NCBI RefSeq assembly: GCF_024204645.1
Contig: NZ_CP100351.1
Span: 1,798,001 to 1,862,000 of the forward strand
Direction of reading: 5' to 3'
From: Desulfomicrobium sp. ZS1
Lineage (GTDB): Bacteria; Desulfobacterota; Desulfovibrionia; Desulfovibrionales; Desulfomicrobiaceae
Length of the DNA: 64,000 nt
Shown: positions 34,010 to 43,721 of the stretch, piece after piece
Position numbering within the stretch: the first letter of the stretch is position 1
How the letters are laid out: each line of letters starts with the position of its first letter
Program-made: the position numbers and the translations under genes
Notes under the pieces: model-generated
What the model saw: only the letters and a program-made list of their open reading frames with translations
The model's database searches: none
Told to the model about the DNA's origin: nothing

Positions 34010-36304
34010 ATGAGTATCCTAGGTCGTTACGTAAAAAAACGAAGAATAGCCTTGGCTGAAAAGCACTCCGGCTATTCAATACGCAGTGTAGCTAAACGCA
34101 TTGGTATTCACCACTCTTACTTAAGTAGGCTCGAACGAGGGGAATATGCGCCTTTATCTGAAGAACGGATTCGAGCATTGTCCGTTTTACTCGGTGACGA
34201 CTCAGAATTACTTATGGCTATTGGTGGCCGACTTTCTGACCACATCGCCAATCTCATAGCATCAAACCCAGAAAATTTTTTGCATTTCGTTACAAGCATG
34301 GAAGAGCAGGCTGAATACTCAAAAAATGAGTGCCTCCTACGACTAACTCACCGGAAGGAAGAACTTGAAACCCTAACGCGCTTACTGCGAGATGAAATTC
34401 ATAAAAACCAAATTCTTGAAAATCAAGTCCGAGAGCAAGAGCAAATTCATCGAACCATTCTGAATAATCTGCGTGACGTATCCATAATCCTATTTGATGA
34501 CCAGCTCAAAATTTTGTGGTCTAACACGCTAATTAGTGAAAATTCTAACAGCGTATTACAAAATTCTCATTGCGAATCTATACAGCAAAAGATCACACAC
34601 ACATCCTACGACATAGTTTCACTCGCACTCCAAACAAAAAGCATCCAGAATGGCACCTACCAATCACCTGATGGCAAACACTGGTTGCTCCGCAGTGCCC
34701 CGATCATGGACGCTGATGCAAAAATAACACAAATCGTCCACCTGCAATTCGAAATCACAGAATTGATTCAAGCCAAACAGCAGCTCGAAGCTAACGAAGA
34801 ACTATTAAAGCTTGCCATAGCAGGATCACGAGCAACGATCTGGGACTATGACTTTCTATCTGACACAATAACGTATGAAGACTCCGGTTTTACAATGCTC
34901 GGATATTTAAAAAAGGAGATGCCACTAACACGCGCTGGATGGATGAAGCTGATACATAATGAGGACACTCTTCGTGTACAGAGCACATTTGAACTCCATG
35001 CTAATGGATATACTGAATTTTACGATTGTGAATACAGAGTCTTATGCAAAAATAATACATATAAATGGATTATATCTCGCGGAAAAATCGTCAATCGAGA
35101 TAAAAAAAATAAGCCTTTACGCATAATTGGAACTCATACAGACATTACAGACAAAAAAATAATCGAAGAAAAAACAAAAATAAATGAAATTTTTTTAGAA
35201 ACACTATTAACAAGTGTTCAAGAAGGAATATCAGTAATAAGTCCAGAACTTAAAATATGCTATGCTAATAAGTTTTTAGAAAATACATACAGCGAATTTA
35301 TGCCACTTGTCGGAAAATATTGTTACGAAGCTTACCATCAAAGCAAAAAACATTGTAAAAATTGCCCTACTATAAGAGCACTGAATTCTGGAGAAAAGCA
35401 TTCTGAAATTATTAATATAAAAAATTCTTCAAGTATAAAATGTATAGGACTTAATGCGTATCCAATAAAAGACAATAGTACAGGAAAAATACCTGGCGTA
35501 GTCGTTTTTGCTCAAAACATAACTGAACTACAAAACATTAAAGAAAATCAGATACTTTTGTCATCGATCATAGAAAATTCACAAACTATTTGCGTTATAA
35601 AAGATCTCGATCTTCGAATCATCACGGCGAACAAATTTTTGGTCGAAGCACTTGGAAAAACGTCCGTCGACGAAATCATCGGCAAAACTGATGCTGAAAT
35701 TTTCGACATTCATCTTAACAGCGAAGCAGTTGCAGTGTGCATGCGTGACGAACTCAAAGCCCAGACTCTTTCGCCTGGTCAATTTATCGACCGCGAAGAA
35801 ACAATCATTTTTCCAGACAAAAAAATTCGCGTCCTTCACACTCAAAAATTTCCAATTTTTGACGACAACGGTGCCGTAATCTCTACAGCAAATATCTCAA
35901 CTGACATCACAGAAAAAAATCATCTCAAAAATGCCTACCAAAATATAAGCCAAAAATACAAAGATTTATTTGAAAATGCACCAATCGCAATCTGCACAGC
36001 TAACGCGCATCATCAATATTTATCAATGAATATTAGCTATGCTAATTTATACAGATACTCCTCTACACAAGAAATGATGAATTTATGCAATACTACATTA
36101 GATGTTTTTGCATCTTTAAATGACAAAATAAAAATCCAAAATTTACTAAAAAATAACAATATTGTAACTAAATTTAAATGTGAAACTCGACGTAAAGACG
36201 GAAGTATATTTTTAACAACTCGCACAATTCGAAAAATTTATGATCAATACGGAGAACTTGAATATTACGAAGCTTTTGTAAACGAAATATTTGACAGTAA
36301 ATAA
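34010..36304 (+). CDS. XRE-type HTH protein with about five PAS domains
   Basis: 764-aa cytoplasmic protein. An N-terminal XRE HTH (SIRSVAKRIGIHHSYLSRLE and RGEYAPLSEERIRALSVLLG, residues about 22-64) is followed by a coiled coil (about 95-145) and roughly five PAS-like repeats starting near 150, 262, 390, 516 and 650. The third holds a CxxC pair (KHCKNCPT), a possible metal or redox site. No kinase, GGDEF or receiver domain follows, so it may be a one-component regulator with a large sensory array, or a kinase that has lost its output. The gene is strongly AT-rich compared with flanking kinase genes, suggesting transfer. ATG 34010 lacks a strong ribosome site. Confidence 0.82.
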   Translation: MSILGRYVKKRRIALAEKHSGYSIRSVAKRIGIHHSYLSRLERGEYAPLSEERIRALSVLLGDDSELLMAIGGRLSDHIANLIASNPENFLHFVTSMEEQAEYSKNECLLRLTHRKEELETLTRLLRDEIHKNQILENQVREQEQIHRTILNNLRDVSIILFDDQLKILWSNTLISENSNSVLQNSHCESIQQKITHTSYDIVSLALQTKSIQNGTYQSPDGKHWLLRSAPIMDADAKITQIVHLQFEITELIQAKQQLEANEELLKLAIAGSRATIWDYDFLSDTITYEDSGFTMLGYLKKEMPLTRAGWMKLIHNEDTLRVQSTFELHANGYTEFYDCEYRVLCKNNTYKWIISRGKIVNRDKKNKPLRIIGTHTDITDKKIIEEKTKINEIFLETLLTSVQEGISVISPELKICYANKFLENTYSEFMPLVGKYCYEAYHQSKKHCKNCPTIRALNSGEKHSEIINIKNSSSIKCIGLNAYPIKDNSTGKIPGVVVFAQNITELQNIKENQILLSSIIENSQTICVIKDLDLRIITANKFLVEALGKTSVDEIIGKTDAEIFDIHLNSEAVAVCMRDELKAQTLSPGQFIDREETIIFPDKKIRVLHTQKFPIFDDNGAVISTANISTDITEKNHLKNAYQNISQKYKDLFENAPIAICTANAHHQYLSMNISYANLYRYSSTQEMMNLCNTTLDVFASLNDKIKIQNLLKNNNIVTKFKCETRRKDGSIFLTTRTIRKIYDQYGELEYYEAFVNEIFDSK

Positions 36305-36441
36305 AAATTTTGCAGTATATTAAATTAGAGAAATATTTTTAAGTACCACTGTATAAAAAATATAATAATTTTAAAATTTAATAAAAATATTTACGACAGA
36401 CAAGGTGATTTTACACTATTCACAAACCAGGAGGAAATGGG

Positions 36442-38472
36442 ATGAAGAACATTAAGTTAGGCATAAAAATTGGCGGAGGGTTTAGCATACTAATTCTTAT
36501 TGCTTGCACCCTTGGCGGTCTAGCTGTTTTTAACATGAAAACCGTAGAAAATGATTCCGTCCGACTCGCCAATGAATATGTACCTGAAGTCGGAATTGCA
36601 GGTGAAGTTGAACGTAATGCCCAATTGGCTATGTATGCATGGCGAGGTTATGCTTTTACTAAAAGTTTGGATTTTCTTGCAGAAGGCAAAAAAAAGCTTG
36701 ATGATGTTCAACAGAACATCATCACAGCAAAAGCTCACGCTAACAAATATCCTGACTTAGTAAAATTACGGGAAAGCGTAGACTTAGCCCAAATTAAAAT
36801 TACAGAATATCAAAAGCAAGCAGTTGAAACTGAAAGGTTGCTCGGGATTCAAGACACAAGTCTAGTAGCGGCTCGCGATGCCGGTGATATTTTTTTTCAA
36901 AATGCTGAAGCCTTTCTTGAGAGCCAAAATACAGCCATGGCTAATGAAATTGACAATGGCTCCTCCCCAGAAAATTTAAAAGAAAGGCTGCTGAAAATAA
37001 CGCAGATAAATAATGTTATTGATTTAGGAAATTATGCTCGCATAACAACTTGGCGGGGTTTAGGGCTTCGGAATCCGAAACTACTCGAAGAAGCAATGCA
37101 GGTTTTTACAAAAGTTGGTGATTTACTTGATCAGCTTAAATTAACCACACGCCAAGAAGTAAATTTAAAGCAAATTAGCACAATTAGAGAAGCTGGCGAA
37201 TCATACAAAACAAATTTGAATACTCTTTATAGTAGCGTGCTTGAAGTTGAAAAATTAAATAAGTTGCGCACAGAAACAGGTAACGATGTATTGTCTGTTG
37301 CTCAAAATATTTCTGTGGCTGGAATGGATCAAACACAGAATATCGCAAATGAAGCTGTCACGAATCTTTCTACTGCATCAACAGTCATGATTTCAGGGCT
37401 CAGCATTGGGGTCTTGATCGGTGTTATTACTGCAATTTTTTTGACCAAGGGGATTACTGGGCCAGTACGGCAGGGTGTCGAATTTGCTCGGAAGTTGGCA
37501 GAAGGCGATCTAACAGCCAAACTTGATGTCGACCAAAAAGATGAAGTTGGTGTGCTTGCACAAGCTCTGCGAGACATGGTCAGTAAGCTGCGTGAAATTG
37601 TGACTGAGGTACAGTCAGCCTCTGACAATGTAGCATCTGGCTCTGAAGAACTGAGCGCATCAGCCGAGCAATTATCGCAGGGCGCGACGGAACAGGCCGC
37701 ATCCGTAGAAGAAGTGTCATCGAGCATGGAGGAGATGGGATCAAATATTCGACAAAACGCCGACAACGCCTCCCAGACCGAAAAGATCGCCTTAAAGGCC
37801 GCCGTTGATGCCGAAGCCGGCGGCAAGGCCGTGGTCCAGGCCGTTGGCGCCATGAAAAACATCGCCGAGAAGATCTCCATTGTCGAGGAAATTGCCCGCC
37901 AGACCAACCTACTGGCTTTGAACGCCGCCATTGAGGCCGCCCGGGCCGGAGAGCACGGCAAGGGATTCGCAGTAGTCGCCGCCGAGGTACGCAAGCTGGC
38001 CGAACGCAGCGGCTCTGCAGCTGCCGAAATCAGTGAGCTATCCTCCTCCACAGTGACCGTGGCCGACCAGGCCGGTCAGATGCTTATCAAGCTCGTCCCG
38101 GACATCCAACGCACGGCCGAACTGGTGCAGGAAATATCCGCCGCATCGAACGAACAGAACGCCGGAGCCGAACAGATCAATAAGGCCCTGCAGCAGCTTG
38201 ATCAGGTCATCCAGCAAAACGCCTCGGCTTCCGAGGAGATGGCTTCCACATCCGAGGAACTGTCCAGCCAGGCCGAACAGCTGCAGTCCTCCATCTCCTT
38301 CTTCCATCTGGGCGCCACGACGACACGCGTCACGAGCCAGATGCCATCCCGGCGAGCCAAGCCCCAGGTTTCTAAAAAGGCTCCCAAAGCCCTAGTCTCC
38401 AAAGGTGCCTCAAGCGGATTGGCACTGGATATGGGACGAGACGATGAAGACGATGAATTCGAACGCTTCTAA
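36442..38472 (+). CDS. Methyl-accepting chemotaxis protein with CheR-tether tail
   Basis: 676-aa transmembrane chemoreceptor. TM1 is near residues 11-33, a helical periplasmic sensor spans about 34-310, TM2 near 312-334 ([19 protein letters not shown]), HAMP about 335-388, and the signalling domain has the hairpin tip ([20 protein letters not shown], then [20 protein letters not shown]). A long flexible acidic tail ends DDEFERF, an aromatic-x-x-Phe terminus like the NWETF pentapeptide that docks CheR/CheB in other bacteria. The first 1.2 kb are AT-rich and the rest GC-rich, with a sharp change near 37,680. AGGAGG precedes ATG 36442. CheW follows after 23 bases. Confidence 0.92.
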   Translation: MKNIKLGIKIGGGFSILILIACTLGGLAVFNMKTVENDSVRLANEYVPEVGIAGEVERNAQLAMYAWRGYAFTKSLDFLAEGKKKLDDVQQNIITAKAHANKYPDLVKLRESVDLAQIKITEYQKQAVETERLLGIQDTSLVAARDAGDIFFQNAEAFLESQNTAMANEIDNGSSPENLKERLLKITQINNVIDLGNYARITTWRGLGLRNPKLLEEAMQVFTKVGDLLDQLKLTTRQEVNLKQISTIREAGESYKTNLNTLYSSVLEVEKLNKLRTETGNDVLSVAQNISVAGMDQTQNIANEAVTNLSTASTVMISGLSIGVLIGVITAIFLTKGITGPVRQGVEFARKLAEGDLTAKLDVDQKDEVGVLAQALRDMVSKLREIVTEVQSASDNVASGSEELSASAEQLSQGATEQAASVEEVSSSMEEMGSNIRQNADNASQTEKIALKAAVDAEAGGKAVVQAVGAMKNIAEKISIVEEIARQTNLLALNAAIEAARAGEHGKGFAVVAAEVRKLAERSGSAAAEISELSSSTVTVADQAGQMLIKLVPDIQRTAELVQEISAASNEQNAGAEQINKALQQLDQVIQQNASASEEMASTSEELSSQAEQLQSSISFFHLGATTTRVTSQMPSRRAKPQVSKKAPKALVSKGASSGLALDMGRDDEDDEFERF

Positions 38473-38495
38473 CCAGGGGACCAAGGAGGTGACTC

Positions 38496-38981
38496 ATGAG
38501 TGACAACACTACGCTACAGTACCTGACCTTCGGCCTCGGAGAGGAAGTCTTTGCCTTGGAGACGGGCTCCGTGCGCGAGGTCATTGAGCTCGTGTCCGTG
38601 ACCCGCATCCCGAAGACGCCGCCCTTCATGCGCGGTGTCATCAACCTGCGCGGACATGCAGTGCCCGTGGTCGATCTGCGTGTGAAGTTCGACATGCCGC
38701 AGGTCAATGACACAGTAAACACCTGCATCATCATCGTCGATGTGGAAGTAGAGGGCGAAAGCTGCTTCATGGGCGCTATCGTCGATTCCGTGCGCGAGGT
38801 CTTTGAAATGACCAATGACCAGATCAACCCGCCCCCACGCATGGGCACGTCCATCCGCACGGACTTCATCCGGGGCATGGGGAAGCAAAACGAGGAATTC
38901 ATCATGATCCTCGACATTGGCAAGGTCTTCTCGCCTGAAGAGCTCATGGTTTTAGCCGAAAGCGGGCTTGAGGAAGAATAA
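38496..38981 (+). CDS. cheW: Chemotaxis coupling protein CheW
   Basis: 161-aa CheW. The SH3-like fold is recognisable: YLTFGLGEEVFALETGSVREVIE, RIPKTPPFMRGVINLRGHAV, PVVDLRVKF, GAIVDSVREVFEM and FIRGMGKQNEEFIMILDIGKVF. It links receptors to CheA at the inner membrane. AAGGAGG lies 6 bases before ATG 38496. It directly follows the MCP gene and belongs to the chemotaxis string up to 44,567. Confidence 0.95.
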   Translation: MSDNTTLQYLTFGLGEEVFALETGSVREVIELVSVTRIPKTPPFMRGVINLRGHAVPVVDLRVKFDMPQVNDTVNTCIIIVDVEVEGESCFMGAIVDSVREVFEMTNDQINPPPRMGTSIRTDFIRGMGKQNEEFIMILDIGKVFSPEELMVLAESGLEEE

Positions 38982-39083
38982 AGGCAAAAATGCGTTGCAC
39001 TCGGGAGTTGAGTGTGACTGAATATTCAAGATCTTACCCCGGTTCCATGCATCATCAAGAGTAGGAACCTTAACCGACACAAT

Positions 39084-39111
39084 GCGGGTCAGGCGTCACT
39101 GCCTGGCCCGC
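39084..39111 (+). other. Hairpin before the MCP-like gene
   Basis: GCGGGTCAGGC at 39084-39094 pairs with GCCTGGCCCGC at 39101-39111 with one G-U wobble and a 6-base loop. It lies 23 bases before ATG 39135. No T-run follows, so it may be an attenuation or stability element in the leader rather than a terminator. Confidence 0.45.
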
Positions 39112-39134
39112 ACATTATGAACAAGGATCGGTCC

Positions 39135-40943
39135 ATGCCGAACGACTCCGACACGCATTCCACAAACGACACTCTTGGGCTTGTTATGGATGCGTGCGCC
39201 CGCTCACTGCCGTCCCTCCTCCCTCGCTTGTCCTGTGTGATCAAAGACAGGGAAGAGGATTTTCTGCGGCTTGGGTCCACTGTTTTCGGCATAAACTCGC
39301 AAGCGAATACTTTTTCCTCAACCGCAAAATCCATGGCCTCCGCAGTTGGAGAAGGAGCCCTGCACGCTGCAATCTCCGAACTGCAGGCCCAGGCTGGCGA
39401 GGCCAAGGTCATGTTCGCATCCGTCTCGTCCGCTGAACAGCTGCAGGGGATGTCTGAAGTGCTGAATCTGATCCGGACTCTGGATCAGGCCATGGTCCAG
39501 TTTTATACGCTGGTGCAAACCCTCAAGGTACTGGAGATCACAACCCGCATTGAAAGCGCCCGTCTCGGAAGCGCGGGAACCGGGTTCACGACCTTGGCCG
39601 ATGACGTCAAGTCCCTGGCGACGGTAATCGCCGAGCATACAAGAAAAATAGGCGATCATTCCCAGCTGCTGATGAATCAGGTCGCCTCGGCCCGCGAACG
39701 CAGCCAGAAGCAGCTTTCCGCCCAAGAGCGGATCGTGGTGGAGATGTTTTCGCAGCTCTTCTCAGGCATCACCGAACTGGAATCCATGCGCGCCGATTCG
39801 GCCTCGCTGGTCCTGGATCTAGCTAGGGGGTCGAAGCATGTGACCGAAAGCATGGGACATGTCATAGCCTCGGTGCAGTTTCACGACATCACCCGCCAGC
39901 AGGTTGAGCACGTCGAAAAAATCCTGGATCAGGCCGTGCTTGAAATGAACAAGCGGCCTCGGGATGAAGGTGAACTCGCGCTGGGAGCCTGGATACGGGA
40001 CGTACTTCGGCTGCAGGCCCCGCAGCTGCGCCAGGCGCAGGAGATGTTTCGCCGGGCCGTGGAGGAGCTGATCAGCAACCTGTCCGCCATCGGCCTGAAC
40101 ATCGAAGGCCTGCACGGCAAGATCACCGCCGTGGCCTATGCCGATAAGCGGGACGGCTCGTCCATCCTCGACACCATCCGTCGGCATATCGCACAGGTCA
40201 TGGAAGCCATGCGGACCACCAGCGGACATATTTCAGAGACATCGAGGACCATGTCCCGCATGGCCGACACCATTTCCACGGTAAACACGTTCGTGCGAGG
40301 CATCGAAGACATTGGCGCGGAGATCGAGCTTATCGCCCTCAACGCCAGGGTCACGGCGGCTCACACCGGAACTCAGGGCCGGACTCTGGGCGTCATTGCC
40401 ATGGAAATTCAGAGCCTGTCCGTGGACGCGCGCACTCGCACCGGGAAGATCGCCGAGATCCTGACCCATATCTCCACCCTTGCGGACCGTCTCTCTGAGT
40501 TGGCCCACAGTTCAGACGTGTCAGAGCTTGTCGGCGGGATTCAGGGCCGTTTTGAAACCGTGCTTGATCACCTCGCGAGCCTTGATTCGGAGCTCGGCAA
40601 AAATATCGGACATCTCTCCGAGCTCGGCGAAAATCTGGTGACCCAAATCCGTTCCATGACCTCTTCCATCCATTTTCATGGCCAAGTATCAACCCTGCTC
40701 TTGGATCTCGAAAAGGAAATCGGAGGACTGGAGGACAAATTTAAACCCTTCGCGGAGGAGCTCGATGCGGCCAGGCAGCCCGAAAAACTTCGTGATCAGC
40801 TGTCCCGCTACACCATGGACAGCGAGCGACTGGTCCATCTAGCCGTGCTGGGACAGCATGAAGACACGGAACAGAACAGCGACGTGAACCTCTTTGGCGA
40901 CAATGACGTGGAGCTTTTCGACGACAATGTGGAACTTTTCTAA
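39135..40943 (+). CDS. Soluble protein with two MCP-like signalling tips
   Basis: 602-aa protein with no transmembrane helix or HAMP. Two separate segments resemble the MCP hairpin tip: VLEITTRIESARLGSAGTGF and TTLADDVKSLA (about 132-165), and IELIALNARVTAAHTGTQG and RTLGVIAMEIQSLS (about 393-428). Long helices connect them. The C-terminus carries a short tandem motif, VNLF-GDND-VELF-DDN-VELF. The start is ATG 39135 with AAGGA 7 bases upstream; ATG 39117 has no ribosome site. Between cheW and the STAS/cheY/cheA genes, it is likely a cytosolic receptor or an organiser of the CheA array. The exact role is unknown. Confidence 0.8.
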   Translation: MPNDSDTHSTNDTLGLVMDACARSLPSLLPRLSCVIKDREEDFLRLGSTVFGINSQANTFSSTAKSMASAVGEGALHAAISELQAQAGEAKVMFASVSSAEQLQGMSEVLNLIRTLDQAMVQFYTLVQTLKVLEITTRIESARLGSAGTGFTTLADDVKSLATVIAEHTRKIGDHSQLLMNQVASARERSQKQLSAQERIVVEMFSQLFSGITELESMRADSASLVLDLARGSKHVTESMGHVIASVQFHDITRQQVEHVEKILDQAVLEMNKRPRDEGELALGAWIRDVLRLQAPQLRQAQEMFRRAVEELISNLSAIGLNIEGLHGKITAVAYADKRDGSSILDTIRRHIAQVMEAMRTTSGHISETSRTMSRMADTISTVNTFVRGIEDIGAEIELIALNARVTAAHTGTQGRTLGVIAMEIQSLSVDARTRTGKIAEILTHISTLADRLSELAHSSDVSELVGGIQGRFETVLDHLASLDSELGKNIGHLSELGENLVTQIRSMTSSIHFHGQVSTLLLDLEKEIGGLEDKFKPFAEELDAARQPEKLRDQLSRYTMDSERLVHLAVLGQHEDTEQNSDVNLFGDNDVELFDDNVELF

Positions 40944-40959
40944 CCCCAGGAACTCTATC

Positions 40960-41277
40960 ATGTTTGCATGCACCACTCAGGGTACCCCGGAACATCCGGT
41001 CATCAAGCTTGCCGGCAGCCTGACCCTCGAGCATTCCAAGGAAATTCACGTCGAACTTGTGGCCAGATTGCCCCAGGCAGGCGCCCTGACCATTGACCTC
41101 GAGAACTCGGAGAAATCGGATCTTTCTTTTGTCCAGATCCTCTGCTCCCTTTTGACGAATCAGAGCACACGAATCAGCTTCGTGTCCCTGCCCACGCACC
41201 TGCTAGAACTTGCGGCGAGTCTGGGCGCGGACAGTCTGATCAAGGAAATAACGAGTCGAATCGAGGATACAGTATGA
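40960..41277 (+). CDS. STAS-domain protein
   Basis: 105-aa STAS-fold protein (HPVIKLAGSLTLEHSKEIHVEL, LTIDLENSEKSDLSFVQILC). The SpoIIAA-type phospho-Ser site position reads DLSFVQ, so a phosphorylatable Ser may be present. In chemotaxis operons such proteins act as scaffolds or switches. CAGGAA precedes ATG 40960. It overlaps the CheY gene by 4 bases (ATGA). Confidence 0.85.
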   Translation: MFACTTQGTPEHPVIKLAGSLTLEHSKEIHVELVARLPQAGALTIDLENSEKSDLSFVQILCSLLTNQSTRISFVSLPTHLLELAASLGADSLIKEITSRIEDTV

Positions 41278-41636
41278 GCAATACTATAATGACCGTGGAT
41301 GACTCGGCCAGTGTCAGGCAGATGGTCTGCCTGACACTGAAGGACGCCGGATATGCGGTCATCGAAGCCTGCGACGGTAAGGACGCCCTGGCCAAACTGT
41401 CGGGACCGGTAAACATGATCGTGACCGATCTGAACATGCCCAACATGAACGGAATCGAACTTATCCGCGCCGTGCGCGCCATGCCTCAATACAAGTTTGT
41501 GCCCATCGTCATGCTGACCACGGAATCCCAGACATCCACTAAAGAAGAGGGCAAGGCGGCTGGAGCGACCGGCTGGATCGTCAAACCATTTAAACCGGAT
41601 CAGCTCCTGGCAGTGGCCAAGAAACTGTTGCGCTAA
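41274..41636 (+). CDS. cheY: CheY-like response regulator
   Basis: 120-aa stand-alone receiver. DDSAS near residue 9-13 gives the acidic pocket, Asp in VTDLNMPNMNG near 53 is the phosphoacceptor, Thr in MLTTES near 83 and Lys in WIVKPFKPDQL near 106 complete the active site. It should carry the signal from CheA (next gene, 21 bases downstream) to the flagellar motor or another target. Confidence 0.93.
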   Translation: MSNTIMTVDDSASVRQMVCLTLKDAGYAVIEACDGKDALAKLSGPVNMIVTDLNMPNMNGIELIRAVRAMPQYKFVPIVMLTTESQTSTKEEGKAAGATGWIVKPFKPDQLLAVAKKLLR

Positions 41637-41657
41637 CCCGCCCCTCAAGGAGCATAT

Positions 41658-43718
41658 ATGTCCAGAGAAGAACTAAACCGGCAGGCATTCAAGGAAGAAG
41701 CCCTGGAACTGCTGGGAGAGCTGGAGACTTCCCTTCTGGAGCTTGAAGAGGACCCGAAAAACGACGAAGTCATCAACCGGGTCTTCCGCGCCATGCACAC
41801 CATCAAGGGATCGGGCGCCATGTTCGGTTTCGAGGACATCGCCTCCTTCACGCATGAAGTGGAGACGGTCTTTGATCTGGCACGCAATGGGCAGATCTCC
41901 GTGTCCAAAGAGCTCCTCGACCTGACGCTGCTGGCCAGGGACCACATCTTGTCCATGCTCGAAGGCGAGGAACACGGGATCGGGACGCGAGCCAGAGAGG
42001 TCATCGTGGGCCTCAAGGCGCTCACACCCATTCAGGCGAAGGCCGAGCCCGATTCATCCCGCATGGAGGCGCCGCCTACCTGCGTCACAAGTTCCGACAT
42101 GGGGACCTGGAGAATCCGTTTCGCCCCGCCCAGGAACCTCTTCCTGAGCGGCACAAACCCAGCCGCCCTGCTGGAAGAGCTGTGCGAAATGGGCGAGCAC
42201 CACGTCATCATGCACACCAAAGAGATTCCGGAGCTGTCCGAGCTTGATCCAGAACAATGCCTAGTCTGGTGGGATGTGATCCTGACCACGGCCCGCAGCG
42301 AAGACGAGATCCGCGACGTTTTCATCTTCGTCGAGGAAGACAGTGAACTCACCATCCAAATGGTAGGCAGCTGCCAGAGCATCGATGACGAATCCTACAA
42401 ACTAATCGGCCAGATCTTGGTCGAAAAGAACGACATCACAAAGGACGCCCTTGAGCGTATCCTCCTCGACCGCAAGCCCATCGGTCAGCTCCTGTCCGAA
42501 GCAGGACTAGTCAGCTCCAGCCAGGTCGAGGCGGCCCTGGTCGAGCAGCAGGAAGTCAAACGGCTGCGGCAGACGTCAAGCTCCGACACTCAGACGTCAA
42601 GCATTCGCGTTCCGGCCCAGAAACTGGACTTTCTCGTCGATCTGGTCGGGGAGTTGGTCACGGCCCAGGCGCGGCTGACCCAATTCGCGAGCGAGCAGAA
42701 CGACGCTCGGCTGCAGGCCATCTCCGAAGAGATCGAACGGCTCTCCGACGAATTACGCGACAACACTCTGGGCATCCGCATGCTGCCCATCGGCTCCACC
42801 TTCAGCCGCTTCAAGCGTCTGGTGCGAGACCTTTCGCAGGAGCTGGGCAAGCGCATCATCCTCGAAACCCATGGCGAGGACACTGAGCTGGACAAGACCG
42901 TCATCGAACGCCTGGCCGACCCTCTAGTCCATCTGCTCAGAAACAGCATCGATCACGGCATTGAAAGTCCGGAAGTGCGCACAGCCCAAGGCAAAAGCCC
43001 CGAGGGCCGGATCGAGCTCTCGGCCGAACATTCTGGAGGCGAAGTACTCATCCGCATCATCGATGACGGAGCTGGCATCGACCCTGAGCGCATCCGGGCC
43101 AAAGCCATCGAAAAGGGCCTCATCGCCCACGACACCCTAATTTCCGACAAAGAAACGTTGATGCTCATTTTTGCGCCCGGATTCTCCACAGCCGAGAAAA
43201 TCACCAGTATATCGGGCCGTGGCGTGGGCATGGACGTGGTCAAGCGCAACATCGACGCCCTTCGTGGCCGCGTCTCCCTGGAGAGCATACCCGGCGGCGG
43301 AACCACGGTTTCCGTGCGCATCCCTCTGACCCTGGCCATTATCGATGGGCTGCAAGTCCAGGTCGGGGACAGTTATTTCATCATGCCCCTCTCGGCCGTC
43401 GAGGAATGCGTAGAGCTGATCCGCAAGGACAACGACCGCGCCGCCTTCATCAACCTGCGCGGTCAGATGGTGCCCTACGTCAGCCTGCGCTCAAGCTTCG
43501 ACATTCCGGGGCAGACCCCGGACATCGAACAGGTTGTGGTCTGCAACTCCCAAGGCATCCGGGTCGGCATCGTCGTGGACCGGGTCATCGGCGAACATCA
43601 GACCGTCATCAAAAGCCTTGGCAAGGTCTATCAGGATGTACTTGGAATTTCCGGTGCAACCATCAAGGGTGACGGAAGCATGGCGCTCATCCTCGACATC
43701 ACAGCCCTCATCGTCTGA
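41658..43718 (+). CDS. cheA: Chemotaxis histidine kinase CheA
   Basis: 686-aa CheA. The P1 HPt domain has phosphoacceptor His47 in FRAMHTIKGSG. A P2-like domain lies about 140-245 (WRIRFAPPRNLFLSGTNP). P3 begins near 315 (IRVPAQKLDFLVDLVGELV). The P4 ATPase has HLLRNSIDHGIE near 420, IDDGAGID and GRGVGMDVV. The P5 CheW-like domain ends the protein. It phosphorylates CheY and is coupled through CheW. CAAGGAG precedes ATG 41658. CheR follows after 3 bases. Confidence 0.95.
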   Translation: MSREELNRQAFKEEALELLGELETSLLELEEDPKNDEVINRVFRAMHTIKGSGAMFGFEDIASFTHEVETVFDLARNGQISVSKELLDLTLLARDHILSMLEGEEHGIGTRAREVIVGLKALTPIQAKAEPDSSRMEAPPTCVTSSDMGTWRIRFAPPRNLFLSGTNPAALLEELCEMGEHHVIMHTKEIPELSELDPEQCLVWWDVILTTARSEDEIRDVFIFVEEDSELTIQMVGSCQSIDDESYKLIGQILVEKNDITKDALERILLDRKPIGQLLSEAGLVSSSQVEAALVEQQEVKRLRQTSSSDTQTSSIRVPAQKLDFLVDLVGELVTAQARLTQFASEQNDARLQAISEEIERLSDELRDNTLGIRMLPIGSTFSRFKRLVRDLSQELGKRIILETHGEDTELDKTVIERLADPLVHLLRNSIDHGIESPEVRTAQGKSPEGRIELSAEHSGGEVLIRIIDDGAGIDPERIRAKAIEKGLIAHDTLISDKETLMLIFAPGFSTAEKITSISGRGVGMDVVKRNIDALRGRVSLESIPGGGTTVSVRIPLTLAIIDGLQVQVGDSYFIMPLSAVEECVELIRKDNDRAAFINLRGQMVPYVSLRSSFDIPGQTPDIEQVVVCNSQGIRVGIVVDRVIGEHQTVIKSLGKVYQDVLGISGATIKGDGSMALILDITALIV

Positions 43719-43721
43719 GCC

